A DNA stretch of 64,000 nucleotides from Dyadobacter soli (GTDB taxonomy: Bacteria > Bacteroidota > Bacteroidia > Cytophagales > Spirosomataceae): assembly GCF_900101885.1 (NCBI RefSeq), contig NZ_FNAN01000006.1, forward strand, positions 248,001-312,000, read 5' to 3'. Position numbers and translations under genes: made by a program. A model generated the notes under the pieces. The model had not been told where the DNA came from, searched no databases, and was given only the letters and a program-made list of their open reading frames with translations. Shown one piece after another: positions 8,683 through 16,830 of this stretch (position 1 is the stretch's first letter; every line of letters starts with the position of its first letter).

Positions 8683-9846
8683 TCACAGCGGGCTCCAACG
8701 CGACTTTGTTTTTTCCGGCTGTACCGGCGGCTCGTGTACCGGGCTTTCGATGATAAAGACCTGCTGCCCTTTGCGCTTGCCGATGAACTCCAACTGGCTC
8801 AATTTCAGAAACAAAGCCGTCCACATACTATAAAAACCATCGATAATCCGCAGGCCCGGCAATATGTCATTGTGGTTGTACGGTACCTGTATTATAGCCA
8901 ATAGTTGCTTTTCAATGCTGCCAGGCGAATCATCGGCCCATTCGCCGAGGTAGGCCAGTAATTCCTCCTTTTCGCGGTCCGTCAGGCATTCCAGCGATAC
9001 CCGAATGGCCTGGGCTGTCTGGATCATCGAGGTTATCATTTGCACCGGCGGCTCAAATGGCACCATTCTTTGGAAACTGATATTAACCATCGCCATTGTG
9101 CTCACGAGCATTTCCACCATCATTTGAACACTATCGGAAAGCGTACTCTTCTGACTTTTCGTTTTGATCTTCTGCAAAATCCGGAACGAATACATTTCAA
9201 TGTCGCTTAGGTAACTTGTCCACCGGCTGTGCCATTCGCGCAGGTTTTTGTGGCTGCGTACTGCCCGGCTGGCCGGTACGAAATCGTGCAAAACGCGTAG
9301 TTCGGAGTTGCTGTATGCCAATTTTCCGATGATCAGCCCCGGACCGCCCCATTGCTCGATGTTAATGATTTCCGAAGGCACCAGGCTTATGCGCGTCAGC
9401 GGGAGCGTGTATGGATGCCGTACCGGAATTTCCGTTTCCGAAGGTGTTCCCGAAGGCTGCCTTTCGGACAATCCCACGCTGATTACCATATATATTTCCA
9501 CATTCTGCGTCATCGGAAGCCGGTATTGTTCCAGAATTCCGGCCAGCGAACTATCGAGTTTCAGATCGTCTGTTTCTTCGATGTCAAGCAGGCTCCCGTC
9601 GGGGGTAATGGCCTGGCAGCGGTTTACTTTCACCCTGATCTGGTTGCCCGCGTCGCCCAATACTTGTACTTCCAGCGGATCATTCCCTTCTTTCGGGAGC
9701 AGGAGACCGTAGTTGAGCGGTGTCAGGAATGCTGCCCCGGCGCGTCGAACCTGATCGGTGTGATAATGATCTGTTTCGATAAAATGCTGCCGCGAGATTT
9801 TCATCCCGTCGATCCAGTTGACGGCCATGCGACGGATATCTGCCAT
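8683..9846 (-). CDS. tssK: TssK-like type VI secretion baseplate protein
   Basis: The N-terminus carries the TssK hallmark: VNWIDGMKISRQHF fits the family pattern W..GM.....HF. In TssK this region belongs to the shoulder domain that binds the baseplate wedge. The protein has 387 residues from the ATG at 9846. A TTG at 9858 and an ATG at 9828 are alternatives, and the last would place the motif even closer to the start. A C-terminal helical domain with an LSQLEF stretch follows. TssK links the baseplate to the trans-envelope complex. It is separated from the upstream HTH gene by only about 20 nt. The similarity is strongest at the N-terminus; the rest is divergent, as expected for Bacteroidota. 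Confidence 0.72.
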   Translation of the reverse strand: MADIRRMAVNWIDGMKISRQHFIETDHYHTDQVRRAGAAFLTPLNYGLLLPKEGNDPLEVQVLGDAGNQIRVKVNRCQAITPDGSLLDIEETDDLKLDSSLAGILEQYRLPMTQNVEIYMVISVGLSERQPSGTPSETEIPVRHPYTLPLTRISLVPSEIINIEQWGGPGLIIGKLAYSNSELRVLHDFVPASRAVRSHKNLREWHSRWTSYLSDIEMYSFRILQKIKTKSQKSTLSDSVQMMVEMLVSTMAMVNISFQRMVPFEPPVQMITSMIQTAQAIRVSLECLTDREKEELLAYLGEWADDSPGSIEKQLLAIIQVPYNHNDILPGLRIIDGFYSMWTALFLKLSQLEFIGKRKGQQVFIIESPVHEPPVQPEKTKSRWSPL

Positions 9847-9867
9847 ACCAATTTGCAATTACGAGTA

Positions 9868-10050
9868 CTACATTTTCATGGCTGCTTTTACCAGCCCTAT
9901 CACCGAACGTACACCGAATTTTCTGAACAGACTCCGCCGGTAGGCTTCCACGGTGGAAATGCTCACTTGCAGCCTTTCGGCGATCTCCTTGGAGCTCATT
10001 TCGTCCATGATCAGATCCAGGATTTCCTTTTCGCGCTTTGTCAGTTCCAT
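9868..10050 (-). CDS. Free-standing LuxR/GerE-type HTH protein
   Basis: This complete 60-residue protein consists only of a LuxR-type helix-turn-helix: LTKREKEILDLI, then SKEIAERL, then STVEAYRRSLFRKFGV. It has no receiver or ligand domain, and none is recognisable in the 146 nt upstream, so it is not an obvious frameshifted response regulator. It is clearly paralogous to the HTH half of the next gene upstream (compare its KFGVRSVIGLVK with KLGVRNSVGLTK there). The ATG at 10050 is preceded by an A/T-rich stretch, the usual Bacteroidota context. It probably regulates, or modulates the neighbour's control of, the downstream secretion genes, perhaps by forming mixed dimers; that is inference. 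Confidence 0.75.
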   Translation of the reverse strand: MELTKREKEILDLIMDEMSSKEIAERLQVSISTVEAYRRSLFRKFGVRSVIGLVKAAMKM

Positions 10051-10196
10051 AATTAAAACACTTAGACAAAGTTGTTGCGGCGCGGGCGCTATTTCAATCG
10101 GCAGATACCCTGAATTTTCCGGATTTTTACCCTGATTTTACTAATGGTTTCGACTGCTGTTTCTAAGGGTTTCCCATGATGAAAACTAGCAAAAAA

Positions 10197-10847
10197 CTAC
10201 ACTACGCCCATGCGGACCGCTATTTTGGTAAGGCCTACCGAGTTTCTGACACCCAGTTTCTGAAAGAGGTTACGGCGGTGCGTTTCGACGGTTTTGTCGC
10301 TGATACAAAGCTCGCTGGCAATCTTGTTGGTAGAGTATTCGCTGGCCACGAGCCGGAGGATTTCAACTTCTCTTTTACTTAAAAAATCACGTGTGGAAGG
10401 TGCCGGCTCCTGGATATAATTGTCCATGGAAGTTTCGGCAAGTTTGAGCATAACTTCCTGCCCGTAATACACTTTTCCTTCCGAAACGGCACGTATGGCG
10501 CGTTCCCATTCATCGAGCTCGGCTTCGAAAACAATGTAGCCGCTTACGCCCGACCGCACTACTTCACGCACGGATTCACCCGAAGGGCTGGGGGCGAGCA
10601 ACAGGAATTTCAGTTTGGGGTAGAGTTTTCTGATCTTTAAAATCTGGTCTGCCGTCTTCTCGGCGTGATGGGCAAATACTACAACGATATCGATTTCTTT
10701 CAGGTAGGGTAACTGCGTGATTTGTTCCAAATTGTTGCACTTACCAACCAGCTCTATATAGGACCTCCTCCTCAGCCATTCTGCAACAGCCTCGCACTCC
10801 AAGGGGTGTGGATGAACGAGGCACGCGTGTGTAATAGATTGTTCCAT
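10197..10847 (-). CDS. NarL/FixJ-like regulator with degenerate receiver domain
   Basis: This 216-residue protein has a receiver-like N-terminal domain (about 1-125) and a LuxR-type HTH (about 150-212; LSKREVEILRLVASEYSTNK). The receiver lacks the phosphorylation chemistry. The usual acidic pair near the N-terminus is replaced by His-Pro (LVHPHPLE), and the strand that normally ends in the acceptor Asp reads IDIVVVFAHH. It is therefore probably not switched by a histidine kinase and may respond to protein or ligand binding. It is the first gene of the minus-strand operon holding the T6SS-like genes, with a good promoter 34 nt upstream. No cognate kinase is adjacent. Confidence 0.82.
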   Translation of the reverse strand: MEQSITHACLVHPHPLECEAVAEWLRRRSYIELVGKCNNLEQITQLPYLKEIDIVVVFAHHAEKTADQILKIRKLYPKLKFLLLAPSPSGESVREVVRSGVSGYIVFEAELDEWERAIRAVSEGKVYYGQEVMLKLAETSMDNYIQEPAPSTRDFLSKREVEILRLVASEYSTNKIASELCISDKTVETHRRNLFQKLGVRNSVGLTKIAVRMGVV

Positions 10848-10880
10848 ACTTTTCGGGGTTGAGTATTAGAATTGATACAC

Positions 10881-10912
10881 CAAAAGTAGTTCTAAGCACT
10901 AGGTAAGGTCAA
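10881..10912 (-). promoter_or_regulatory. Bacteroidota promoter for the T6SS-like operon
   Basis: On the minus strand the sequence reads TTG (10912-10910), 21 nt, then TACTTTTG (10888-10881). This fits the Bacteroidota -33 TTTG/TTG and -7 TAnnTTTG elements. Transcription would start near 10874, about 27 nt before the regulator start codon at 10847. Confidence 0.55.
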
Positions 10913-11083
10913 TACGGGAAAGTACAGGAAAAACCAGGTAAGATTACGGGGTTTCGTAACAGGTTGAAAATTAGCCTTTTTTGGACGAAATCCTAACTAA
11001 TTGTTTGCATTACTTCAAATATAAGGGAATCCCTTAGGGGTATTCACTGACTGTTTACTATATACGTCGAACTATTTCTCGGG
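10913..11083. other. Intergenic stretch, nothing further seen
   Basis: Together with the promoter this forms a 236-nt gap between the regulator start and the stop of the DmpA-like peptidase gene. I see no open reading frame with a plausible start, no strong hairpin with a U-tract and no repeat. The 3' end of the peptidase transcript must lie in this strand's downstream gene or be Rho-dependent. Confidence 0.5.
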
Positions 11084-12202
11084 TTATTCCTTGATCCGCC
11101 CGTATTTGCGCATGATTTCCAGGACTTTGTCCTTAGGAAGCTCTTCCACCTTGTGCCCCTGCGTGCCTTCGGAGGTTTTAGCCATGAAAAGTGAGTTGAT
11201 AATCGCCTCCTCGGTAGCTTCGATGGCGGCCATAAAGAGTGGAGAAACGTAATCATTGTGCAAGTACGCCGAGCTGAAAACCGCTTCGGACGTTTCGTGC
11301 AGCACCTTGTTGGCCGTCGAGAAGGCGATCACAAAATCGCCGCTGCCATTTGAGGCGATACCGCCGGTTTGGGCCATGCCGAGCATAGCACGTTTGGCAA
11401 GCCGTTTCAGGTTACGGGCGTCCAAGGGCGCGTCGGTCGCGAGTATCATCATACACGAGCCGTCCGATGATTTGTCGAGGGATTCTTTGAATGCATATTT
11501 GCCCAGCTCCTGGCCCACAGGCACGCCGTTTACTTTCAAGACACCGCCGAAATTGGTTTGTACCAGCACGCCTACCGTATAATTCCCGAGCTTTTCGGGC
11601 AATTTTCGTGACGCAGTGCCAATGCCGCCTTTCCAGCCAAAACAAACTGTGCCGGTACCTGCTCCTACATTCCCCTCGACGACCGGCCCGTTTTCCGCCT
11701 GCGCCAATGCATTCAGGACGTGGTCCTTCCGCACGTGCCTTCCGCGGATGTCGTTCAGGAAACCGTCATTGGTTTCGCCGATCACCGGGTTCACCGATCT
11801 GACATTCTCGTTGCCTTTCTGTGACAGCGTCCAGTCGATTACCGCGTCGGCAGCCGTGGGTACGCTCAATGTATTGGTTAAAACAATGGGAGATTCAATG
11901 GTACCGAGCTCCTCTACCTGCGCATAGCCCGTCATTTTGCCAAAACCATTTCCAATGTACATCGCCGCCTGCACCTTTTGCTGGAAAATATTGCCGTCGT
12001 GCGGAAGAATGGCTGTCACGCCCGTGCGCACGTCCGCGCCTTCCGTGAGCGTCACCTGGCCAACTTTCACGCCGGCTACATCCGTGATCGCATTCAACGC
12101 CCCCGTAGGCAGCATACCGATTTTGATACCCAGCTCGCGGGGACGTTTCTGGGCAGCGAGGGTGAGCGGTAAAACGAGAAATAGTGCAAGGAGGCGCTTC
12201 AT
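11084..12202 (-). CDS. Secreted P1-family (DmpA-like) aminopeptidase
   Basis: This 372-residue protein has a signal peptide (residues 1-17, ending LAAQ) and a peptidase family S58 (DmpA/BapA) body. The PRELGIKIG opening and DVAGVKVGQVTL segment are typical. An ETNDGFLND stretch lies in the middle of the alpha part. The nucleophile region ASNGSGDFVIAF provides the Gly-Ser bond that these N-terminal nucleophile hydrolases cleave to mature. Known members release N-terminal D-amino acids or beta-amino acids from short peptides. Export suggests a periplasmic role in peptide salvage. It stands alone: the next genes are a receptor operon behind a terminator. Confidence 0.88.
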   Translation of the reverse strand: MKRLLALFLVLPLTLAAQKRPRELGIKIGMLPTGALNAITDVAGVKVGQVTLTEGADVRTGVTAILPHDGNIFQQKVQAAMYIGNGFGKMTGYAQVEELGTIESPIVLTNTLSVPTAADAVIDWTLSQKGNENVRSVNPVIGETNDGFLNDIRGRHVRKDHVLNALAQAENGPVVEGNVGAGTGTVCFGWKGGIGTASRKLPEKLGNYTVGVLVQTNFGGVLKVNGVPVGQELGKYAFKESLDKSSDGSCMMILATDAPLDARNLKRLAKRAMLGMAQTGGIASNGSGDFVIAFSTANKVLHETSEAVFSSAYLHNDYVSPLFMAAIEATEEAIINSLFMAKTSEGTQGHKVEELPKDKVLEIMRKYGRIKE

Positions 12203-12231
12203 AAGTCAATTCGATTCAGATTGAAATATAA

Positions 12232-12268
12232 CAAAAAATCCACTGGGAACCGGGGCTCTCCAGTGGAT
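12232..12268 (-). terminator. Rho-independent terminator of the receptor/DUF4249 operon
   Basis: On the minus strand, ATCCACTGG (12268-12260) and CCAGTGGAT (12246-12238) form a stem around a GC-rich loop. A run of T follows, corresponding to the A-run at 12233-12238. It lies 23 nt after the stop of the DUF4249 gene. Confidence 0.8.
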
Positions 12269-12291
12269 ACATCTGCTGTTGAAGTGTAATT

Positions 12292-13224
12292 TTAGTCCTC
12301 GTCCGGGCGTGCCTTTTCAGGATCGATCACCGTCTCCATGCGGCTTACCGCCGATGTGCTGAAAAATCCGAGTGCTTTCGGTCCCTTTGGATCCGCATTC
12401 ACGACATTCGACCGGACATTGGCAATGGGTGTCGCAAACAACCCGCCATTGGCAGCCTGCTCGCTCACCTGTTTAAGGAATTCGAATGCTTCGTAGGTAA
12501 TGCTGTGCAGCTCTACACCCACTTCCGCCCCGGCCGAATACAGCGAGTCTGTCGTGATCGACTCGCGCAGCGGCAGGATGAATATCAGGCCATCGGACGG
12601 CGCTCCGGCACCGAATGCAGCGTCGTAAGCAATGGAGATATTCACCGCTTTATCCACAACTGCCTTGCCGCGGATCACGGGTTTGATCCAGTAAGTATCG
12701 CCTTCGCCTTCGAGATCGCGGGCGTAAAATGAAGCAACAAAACCTTCACGAGGGCCTTTATCGGGTTCAAAAGGCCACTTTTCGTGGCGATAAACCACCG
12801 AATCCACGGTTGGTACGCGTTTCAGCTCGGATTTGGCAGTAAAGGTGTCGGTACCATTCACCACTTTGAGGGAGTAGGTGCGGCCCACGCGCCCGAGGGT
12901 GTCGGCAGTCGTTTTACCCCAGGTATATTTGCCGTCGCCGTCGGCATCTTCGAATTTGTAAACCTTGCCTTTGTCGTCGGTAACGGTCACTTCCGCGCCC
13001 AGCACGGGTTTTGGTGCATTGTTATCGAAGTAAGCTTGCGACCAGGTTAACTTAATGGCCTGCTCACCGGGCTGGTTGGTAAGCCAGCCGTCTACCACAA
13101 GCTGGGAAGGCCCATTGGCCGTATCAAGGTCGATCACATCTTCGCAGCTCGTGAGCGTAGCGACTGCCAGCGCGAACAATGCGGGGAATTTGAGGTATTT
13201 CAATGTATTAAGCTTTTTCATCAT
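12292..13224 (-). CDS. DUF4249 lipoprotein, partner of the TonB-dependent receptor
   Basis: This 310-residue lipoprotein has lipobox LTSC (Cys near residue 27) and the start of a DUF4249 domain: CEDVIDLD, then QLVVDGWLTNQPG. The family forms a beta-sandwich with a repeated VTVTDDKGKVY-type strand pattern. DUF4249 genes are typically found directly after TonB-dependent receptor genes in Bacteroidota, where they probably act as surface partners of the receptor, comparable to SusD. Here the gene lies 39 nt after the receptor stop and before a strong terminator, so the two form one operon. The ligand is unknown. Tandem ATG codons at 13224 and 13221 make the exact start uncertain by one residue. 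Confidence 0.87.
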   Translation of the reverse strand: MMKKLNTLKYLKFPALFALAVATLTSCEDVIDLDTANGPSQLVVDGWLTNQPGEQAIKLTWSQAYFDNNAPKPVLGAEVTVTDDKGKVYKFEDADGDGKYTWGKTTADTLGRVGRTYSLKVVNGTDTFTAKSELKRVPTVDSVVYRHEKWPFEPDKGPREGFVASFYARDLEGEGDTYWIKPVIRGKAVVDKAVNISIAYDAAFGAGAPSDGLIFILPLRESITTDSLYSAGAEVGVELHSITYEAFEFLKQVSEQAANGGLFATPIANVRSNVVNADPKGPKALGFFSTSAVSRMETVIDPEKARPDED

Positions 13225-13263
13225 TGCTATATTTCAGGCTTGATAGATTTCCGTTGGTTGGTG

Positions 13264-15627
13264 TCAGAACTTGAAGTTGTAGGTAACCGAAGGAATGAAA
13301 TTTCCGATCACAGAATAGCGGACGGCCTCCGTTTTGAGCGGATTATCCTCGTTCACCCGTGTGTAGACGGAGAACGGGTTACGGCGGTTGTAAACATTGT
13401 AAACCGAGAATACCCATTCACCTTCACCGACCTTGAAAAGTTTCTTTTTCGCCTTCAATGTAGCCGCCAGATCCAGGCGGTGGTAGGCAGGAATGCGGCT
13501 GTTATTGCGGAAGCCACCATAATTGTTGCCAATCTCGAAGCCGCCGGTATGGTAACGGTTGGTCGGGAATGTGGCCGGGGTACCGCTTTGAATCGTGAAA
13601 TTCGACGAGAGCGACAGACGCTTGGTCAGTTCATAAATAGCTACCGCGGTGATATTATGCGGTTTATCGAAACGGGCCGGGAACCAGTCGTCGTTGTTCA
13701 CAGATTCAACCAAACGCTCGGTTCTGGACAATGTGTAGCTCACCCAGCCGGTCAGGCGCCCTTTGTTTTTCTTCACATAAAATTCAGCCCCATAAGCGCG
13801 GCCTTTGCCGAACAGCAGGTCGCCGGTGAAATATTCATTCAGCAGCAGGTCGGAAGCGGGTACGTAGTCGATCTGGTTGTACAGTTTTTTGTAATACAAC
13901 TCAACAGACGCCTCGTAGGTGTTGTTATTGAAGTTCTGGAACCAGCCTATCGCAACCTGATCGGCCTTTTCAGGCTTGATATTGAGGCCGCTCAATGTCC
14001 AGACATCCAACGGCGAGCTGGCCGCGGTGTTGGAAAGCAAATGCAGGTATTGCGAGGTACGGTTATAGCTGGCTTTGATGGACGCATTGCTCGTAACACC
14101 GATATTTAACGCGGCGCGCGGTTCCAGGTTGCCGTAGCTTTTGATCACATCTCCTCTTTTATAATCAGTGCCCGGGAAAATCGGGTCTTTGCTAACGCCT
14201 TTGCCTTTGTCGGCGTACTCGTATTCAGTTGCAGGGCCGAGGCTGCGGAAGTAGGAGTAGCGAACACCATACTGCAATGAAATGCGGTCGCCGAATTTCA
14301 GCTCGTTACCTACATACAATGCAGACTCGTCGGCATAGCGCGGTTCCAGGCTGATGTCCTGCATATCGCCTTCCGAAACGAATGTCGCTTTGCCCGGGCG
14401 TGTATCATAATAAATGTACTGGCCTCCGAATGTCAGCTGGTTGTTAGGGGTAATGTAAAAAGTAAAATCAGGTTTGATGCTCGTGCTGATAATCTTCGAT
14501 TTCCAGTCGAACCGGTCTTTGGCGTCGGGCTTATTCTGGTTCTGGCCGAGGTTATAGTCGTAGTTGCTGTAATAGCCGGTCAGGTTCATGAAAAGTTTGT
14601 TGGAGAAAATGTGGTTCCAGCGTGCAGTCGCCGTTTTGTTGCCCCATCCGAAGCCGAAATCGCCCCCACCGAACACGTCTTTTCCGAAGTAACCCGAGGC
14701 ATAGAATGTATCCTTGTTGCCCAATTGATAATTCACCTTAGCCGTAAGGTCATAGAAATAGAATTTGGAATCCTTCAAATCCGAGTTCAAAAAAGGTTTT
14801 GCCAGCACATCAATGTACGAACGACGTCCAGCGACGATGAACGACCCTTTTCCCTTAGCAAATGGCTGTTCGTAAGTCAAGCGCGAGAAGATCGAGCCGA
14901 TACCACCATTGATCTCGCGTTTCTTGGCATTACCTTCTTTCATCCGCACATCGAGAATGGAAGAAATACGGCCGCCATATTGCGAAGGGATACCGCCTTT
15001 GATCAGTTTCACATCCTTCACGGCATCCGGGTTGAACACCGAGAAGAAGCCGAACAAGTGGGAAGAGTTGTAAACCGGTGCCTCATCGAGCAACACCAGA
15101 TTTTGAGAAACATCGCCCCCACGCACATTGAAACCCGACGCACCTTCTCCGACGGTCGTCACGCCGGGAAGCAGCTGAATACTGCGGATCAAATCCACTT
15201 CGCCGAGCAATGCAGGCATTTTGCGGATGGTTTTCATCTCCACTTTGTTTACCGACATTTCAATGCTGCGGACGTTCTCGTCTTCCTTTTGCGTCGAAAT
15301 CGTCACTTCCGCCAGCTGACTGCTTTCGTCGGCCATTTCAATGCTCACGGTTTTGTCGCCGTCGAGTACCACCTCGCGGGTCACTTTCTGGTAACCGATG
15401 TAGGTAAATACGAGCGTGTATTTGCCGTCGGGAAGAGTCAGTGAATAGAAACCGTACGGGTTTGTAACGACGCCGGTTTCCGCTTCACGCACGTAAACGG
15501 ATACGCCAATGAGTCCCTCGCCATTCGAGTTGTCTTTGACGTAACCGCTTACCGAGTGCCGGTTCTGCGCAAGGGCCGGCAGGCTGATCAGGGCTAATAG
15601 AAGGCATTTGAGTATTCTGTTTTTCAT
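13264..15627 (-). CDS. TonB-dependent outer-membrane receptor with carboxypeptidase-like N-terminal domain
   Basis: The 787-residue protein begins with a signal peptide ending ALAQ. A CarboxypepD_reg-like domain follows (about 24-110; SGYVKDNSNGEGLIGVSVYV, then NPYGFYSLTLPDG). The plug (about 125-235) includes FNVRGGDVSQNLVLLD and GGIPSQYGGRISS, and a 22-strand-type barrel ends in an aromatic/Phe terminus (VTYNFKF), as needed for Bam insertion. It takes up an unidentified ligand across the outer membrane using TonB/ExbBD energy. There is no anti-sigma-interacting N-terminal extension. With the following DUF4249 gene it forms a two-gene uptake unit. No enzyme gene in the operon hints at the substrate. 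Confidence 0.92.
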   Translation of the reverse strand: MKNRILKCLLLALISLPALAQNRHSVSGYVKDNSNGEGLIGVSVYVREAETGVVTNPYGFYSLTLPDGKYTLVFTYIGYQKVTREVVLDGDKTVSIEMADESSQLAEVTISTQKEDENVRSIEMSVNKVEMKTIRKMPALLGEVDLIRSIQLLPGVTTVGEGASGFNVRGGDVSQNLVLLDEAPVYNSSHLFGFFSVFNPDAVKDVKLIKGGIPSQYGGRISSILDVRMKEGNAKKREINGGIGSIFSRLTYEQPFAKGKGSFIVAGRRSYIDVLAKPFLNSDLKDSKFYFYDLTAKVNYQLGNKDTFYASGYFGKDVFGGGDFGFGWGNKTATARWNHIFSNKLFMNLTGYYSNYDYNLGQNQNKPDAKDRFDWKSKIISTSIKPDFTFYITPNNQLTFGGQYIYYDTRPGKATFVSEGDMQDISLEPRYADESALYVGNELKFGDRISLQYGVRYSYFRSLGPATEYEYADKGKGVSKDPIFPGTDYKRGDVIKSYGNLEPRAALNIGVTSNASIKASYNRTSQYLHLLSNTAASSPLDVWTLSGLNIKPEKADQVAIGWFQNFNNNTYEASVELYYKKLYNQIDYVPASDLLLNEYFTGDLLFGKGRAYGAEFYVKKNKGRLTGWVSYTLSRTERLVESVNNDDWFPARFDKPHNITAVAIYELTKRLSLSSNFTIQSGTPATFPTNRYHTGGFEIGNNYGGFRNNSRIPAYHRLDLAATLKAKKKLFKVGEGEWVFSVYNVYNRRNPFSVYTRVNEDNPLKTEAVRYSVIGNFIPSVTYNFKF

Positions 15628-15828
15628 GGACTTTTATGGTAGTTACTATAAATTGGTTTATTCTGTTGCTGGTAGGAAAGGAATCAGGCCGTTTTTAAGT
15701 ATGACGATCAAATTGAATTTTTCCTTTTCTCCGTGACAACTCAGTGTGGATATACCCCCTGCCGATGGCTGAAAATTATTTCGACATTTTTTTCAAGGCT
15801 CGACAAAGCACGTGTTAATCAGCCTAAA
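15628..15828. other. Upstream region of the TonB receptor gene
   Basis: This non-coding stretch must hold the receptor promoter on the minus strand, but I find only imperfect matches to the -7 element (TCAATTTG near 15710). No operator-like palindrome stands out. The small open reading frame starting at 15829 is described separately. Confidence 0.4.
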
Positions 15829-15960
15829 ATGACAGCAAAAAATGATGAACTGGTAAAAAACCTGAATAAATGGCTCGATGCCCAAAGTGAAGCGTCGAAA
15901 AGTGCAATGGTACTATTTCAAGGTATTTTTGACACGGCGGATGTGTCGGGGCATTCTTGA
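15829..15960 (+). CDS. Possible small protein, convergent with folK
   Basis: This is a 43-residue open reading frame from an ATG in an A-rich context (aaaatgac). The product would be polar and helical at the start (KNDELVKNLNKWLDAQSEA) and more hydrophobic after. Its last 43 nt overlap the 3' end of folK on the other strand. An in-frame extension to 15733 starts with an implausible Cys/Arg-rich sequence. I do not recognise a family. It may be spurious; I list it because the start context and composition look more like coding sequence than the surrounding DNA does. Confidence 0.28.
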   Translation: MTAKNDELVKNLNKWLDAQSEASKSAMVLFQGIFDTADVSGHS

Positions 15961-16409
15961 AGAAGCTTTGAGGAGGTTTTTTGCAAAAGAGGGTGGATGA
16001 AATCGGGAGCGATTTCGGTTAATGGCGCCAGCACAAAACGGCGGTCCTGGATGCGTGGGTGCGGTAATGTAAGCCGGGCGCTATCCATAATGGTTTGCCC
16101 GAAATATAAAATGTCGATGTCGATCACGCGTGCGCCCCAGCGCTCGTAACGTACGCGCCCGAGGTCGTGTTCGATGTTGAGGATGATCCTGAGTAAGTCC
16201 TCAGGCAGGAGGGAGGTGGTAATTTCGAGTACCTGGTTCAGGAATACCGGTTGGTCGGTAATACCCCAGGGTTCGGTTTCGTAAATGGCCGATTGATTGC
16301 CAATGCTTCCCGCTTGTTCAGCGATAGCCTCACGTGCGGATGTAAGTACCTGCCCGCGATCGCCGAGGTTGGAGCCTAACAACAGAAAAACCTGACCGGT
16401 AGCCGCCAT
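15918..16409 (-). CDS. folK: 2-amino-4-hydroxy-6-hydroxymethyldihydropteridine diphosphokinase
   Basis: This 163-residue HPPK moves pyrophosphate from ATP to 6-hydroxymethyl-7,8-dihydropterin in folate synthesis. Family signatures are present: LLLGSNLGDR near the start, YETEPWG and QPVFLNQVLEI for pterin binding, and the signature block RYERWGARVIDIDILYFG with its catalytic Asp pair, followed by LPHPRIQDRRFVLAPL. I use the ATG at 16409; a GTG lies one codon upstream. It stands alone here, without folB or folP next to it. Confidence 0.95.
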   Translation of the reverse strand: MAATGQVFLLLGSNLGDRGQVLTSAREAIAEQAGSIGNQSAIYETEPWGITDQPVFLNQVLEITTSLLPEDLLRIILNIEHDLGRVRYERWGARVIDIDILYFGQTIMDSARLTLPHPRIQDRRFVLAPLTEIAPDFIHPLLQKTSSKLLQECPDTSAVSKIP

Positions 16410-16440
16410 CACAAAAAATGTTTGGAATAATCAATTCACG

Positions 16441-16476
16441 AAAAAAAGGACTTCCCGATGGAGGAAAGTCCTTTTC
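16441..16476 (-). terminator. Terminator downstream of rpmB
   Basis: On the minus strand, AAAAGGACTTTCC and GGGAAGTCCTTTTTTT form a long stem with one bulged base and a short loop. It ends in seven T (A-run at 16441-16447) and lies 23 nt after the rpmB stop. The A-rich 5' arm may also let it work towards the plus strand. Confidence 0.8.
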
Positions 16477-16498
16477 CAATAAATTCGTAAAATTCCTT

Positions 16499-16738
16499 TT
16501 AGAACGTAAGCGTTCCTTTATCGTATGCTTTTTGTATAGTTGCTTCGATACCGTTTTTGTTGATGGTACGAAGAGCAGAAGCTGCTACTTTCAACGTAAC
16601 CCATTCTCCTGATGAAGGAAGGAAGAAACGTTTCTTTTGCAAATTCGGGAAGAATTTACGTTTTGTTTTATTGTTAGCGTGAGAAACGTTATTTCCGACG
16701 CGAGTTCTTTTACCTGATATTTGACAAACCTTAGCCAT
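16499..16738 (-). CDS. rpmB: Large-subunit ribosomal protein bL28
   Basis: This 79-residue protein matches bL28 from end to end: MAKVCQISGKR, then GNNVSHANNKTKR, then the basic FFPNLQKKRFFLPS and VTLKVAASALRTINKNG segments. It binds 23S rRNA in the 50S subunit. The first CxxS..R lacks the second pair of cysteines of the zinc-binding form, so this is a zinc-independent version. It is transcribed alone between a promoter match upstream and a strong terminator downstream; rpmG is not adjacent in this window. Confidence 0.96.
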   Translation of the reverse strand: MAKVCQISGKRTRVGNNVSHANNKTKRKFFPNLQKKRFFLPSSGEWVTLKVAASALRTINKNGIEATIQKAYDKGTLTF

Positions 16739-16765
16739 GACTTACAATTTTTCCAAATGAGGGTG

Positions 16766-16796
16766 CAAAGATGCGTAATTAATTTTTTTTGAGCAA
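16766..16796 (-). promoter_or_regulatory. Promoter of rpmB
   Basis: On the minus strand, TTG (16796-16794), a 20-nt spacer and CATCTTTG (16773-16766) resemble the Bacteroidota consensus with one mismatch in the -7 element. It is followed by CACCC, a common context at ribosomal protein promoters. The start codon is about 27 nt further on. Confidence 0.45.
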
Positions 16797-16830
16797 GTAA
16801 CGATAAAACAAATTTTTAAAAAACTCCATT

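Noticed and set aside
13240-14109. 289-codon plus-strand frame opposite the TonB receptor gene
   Set aside because: It mirrors the barrel-coding part of the receptor and has no recognisable domain or start context.
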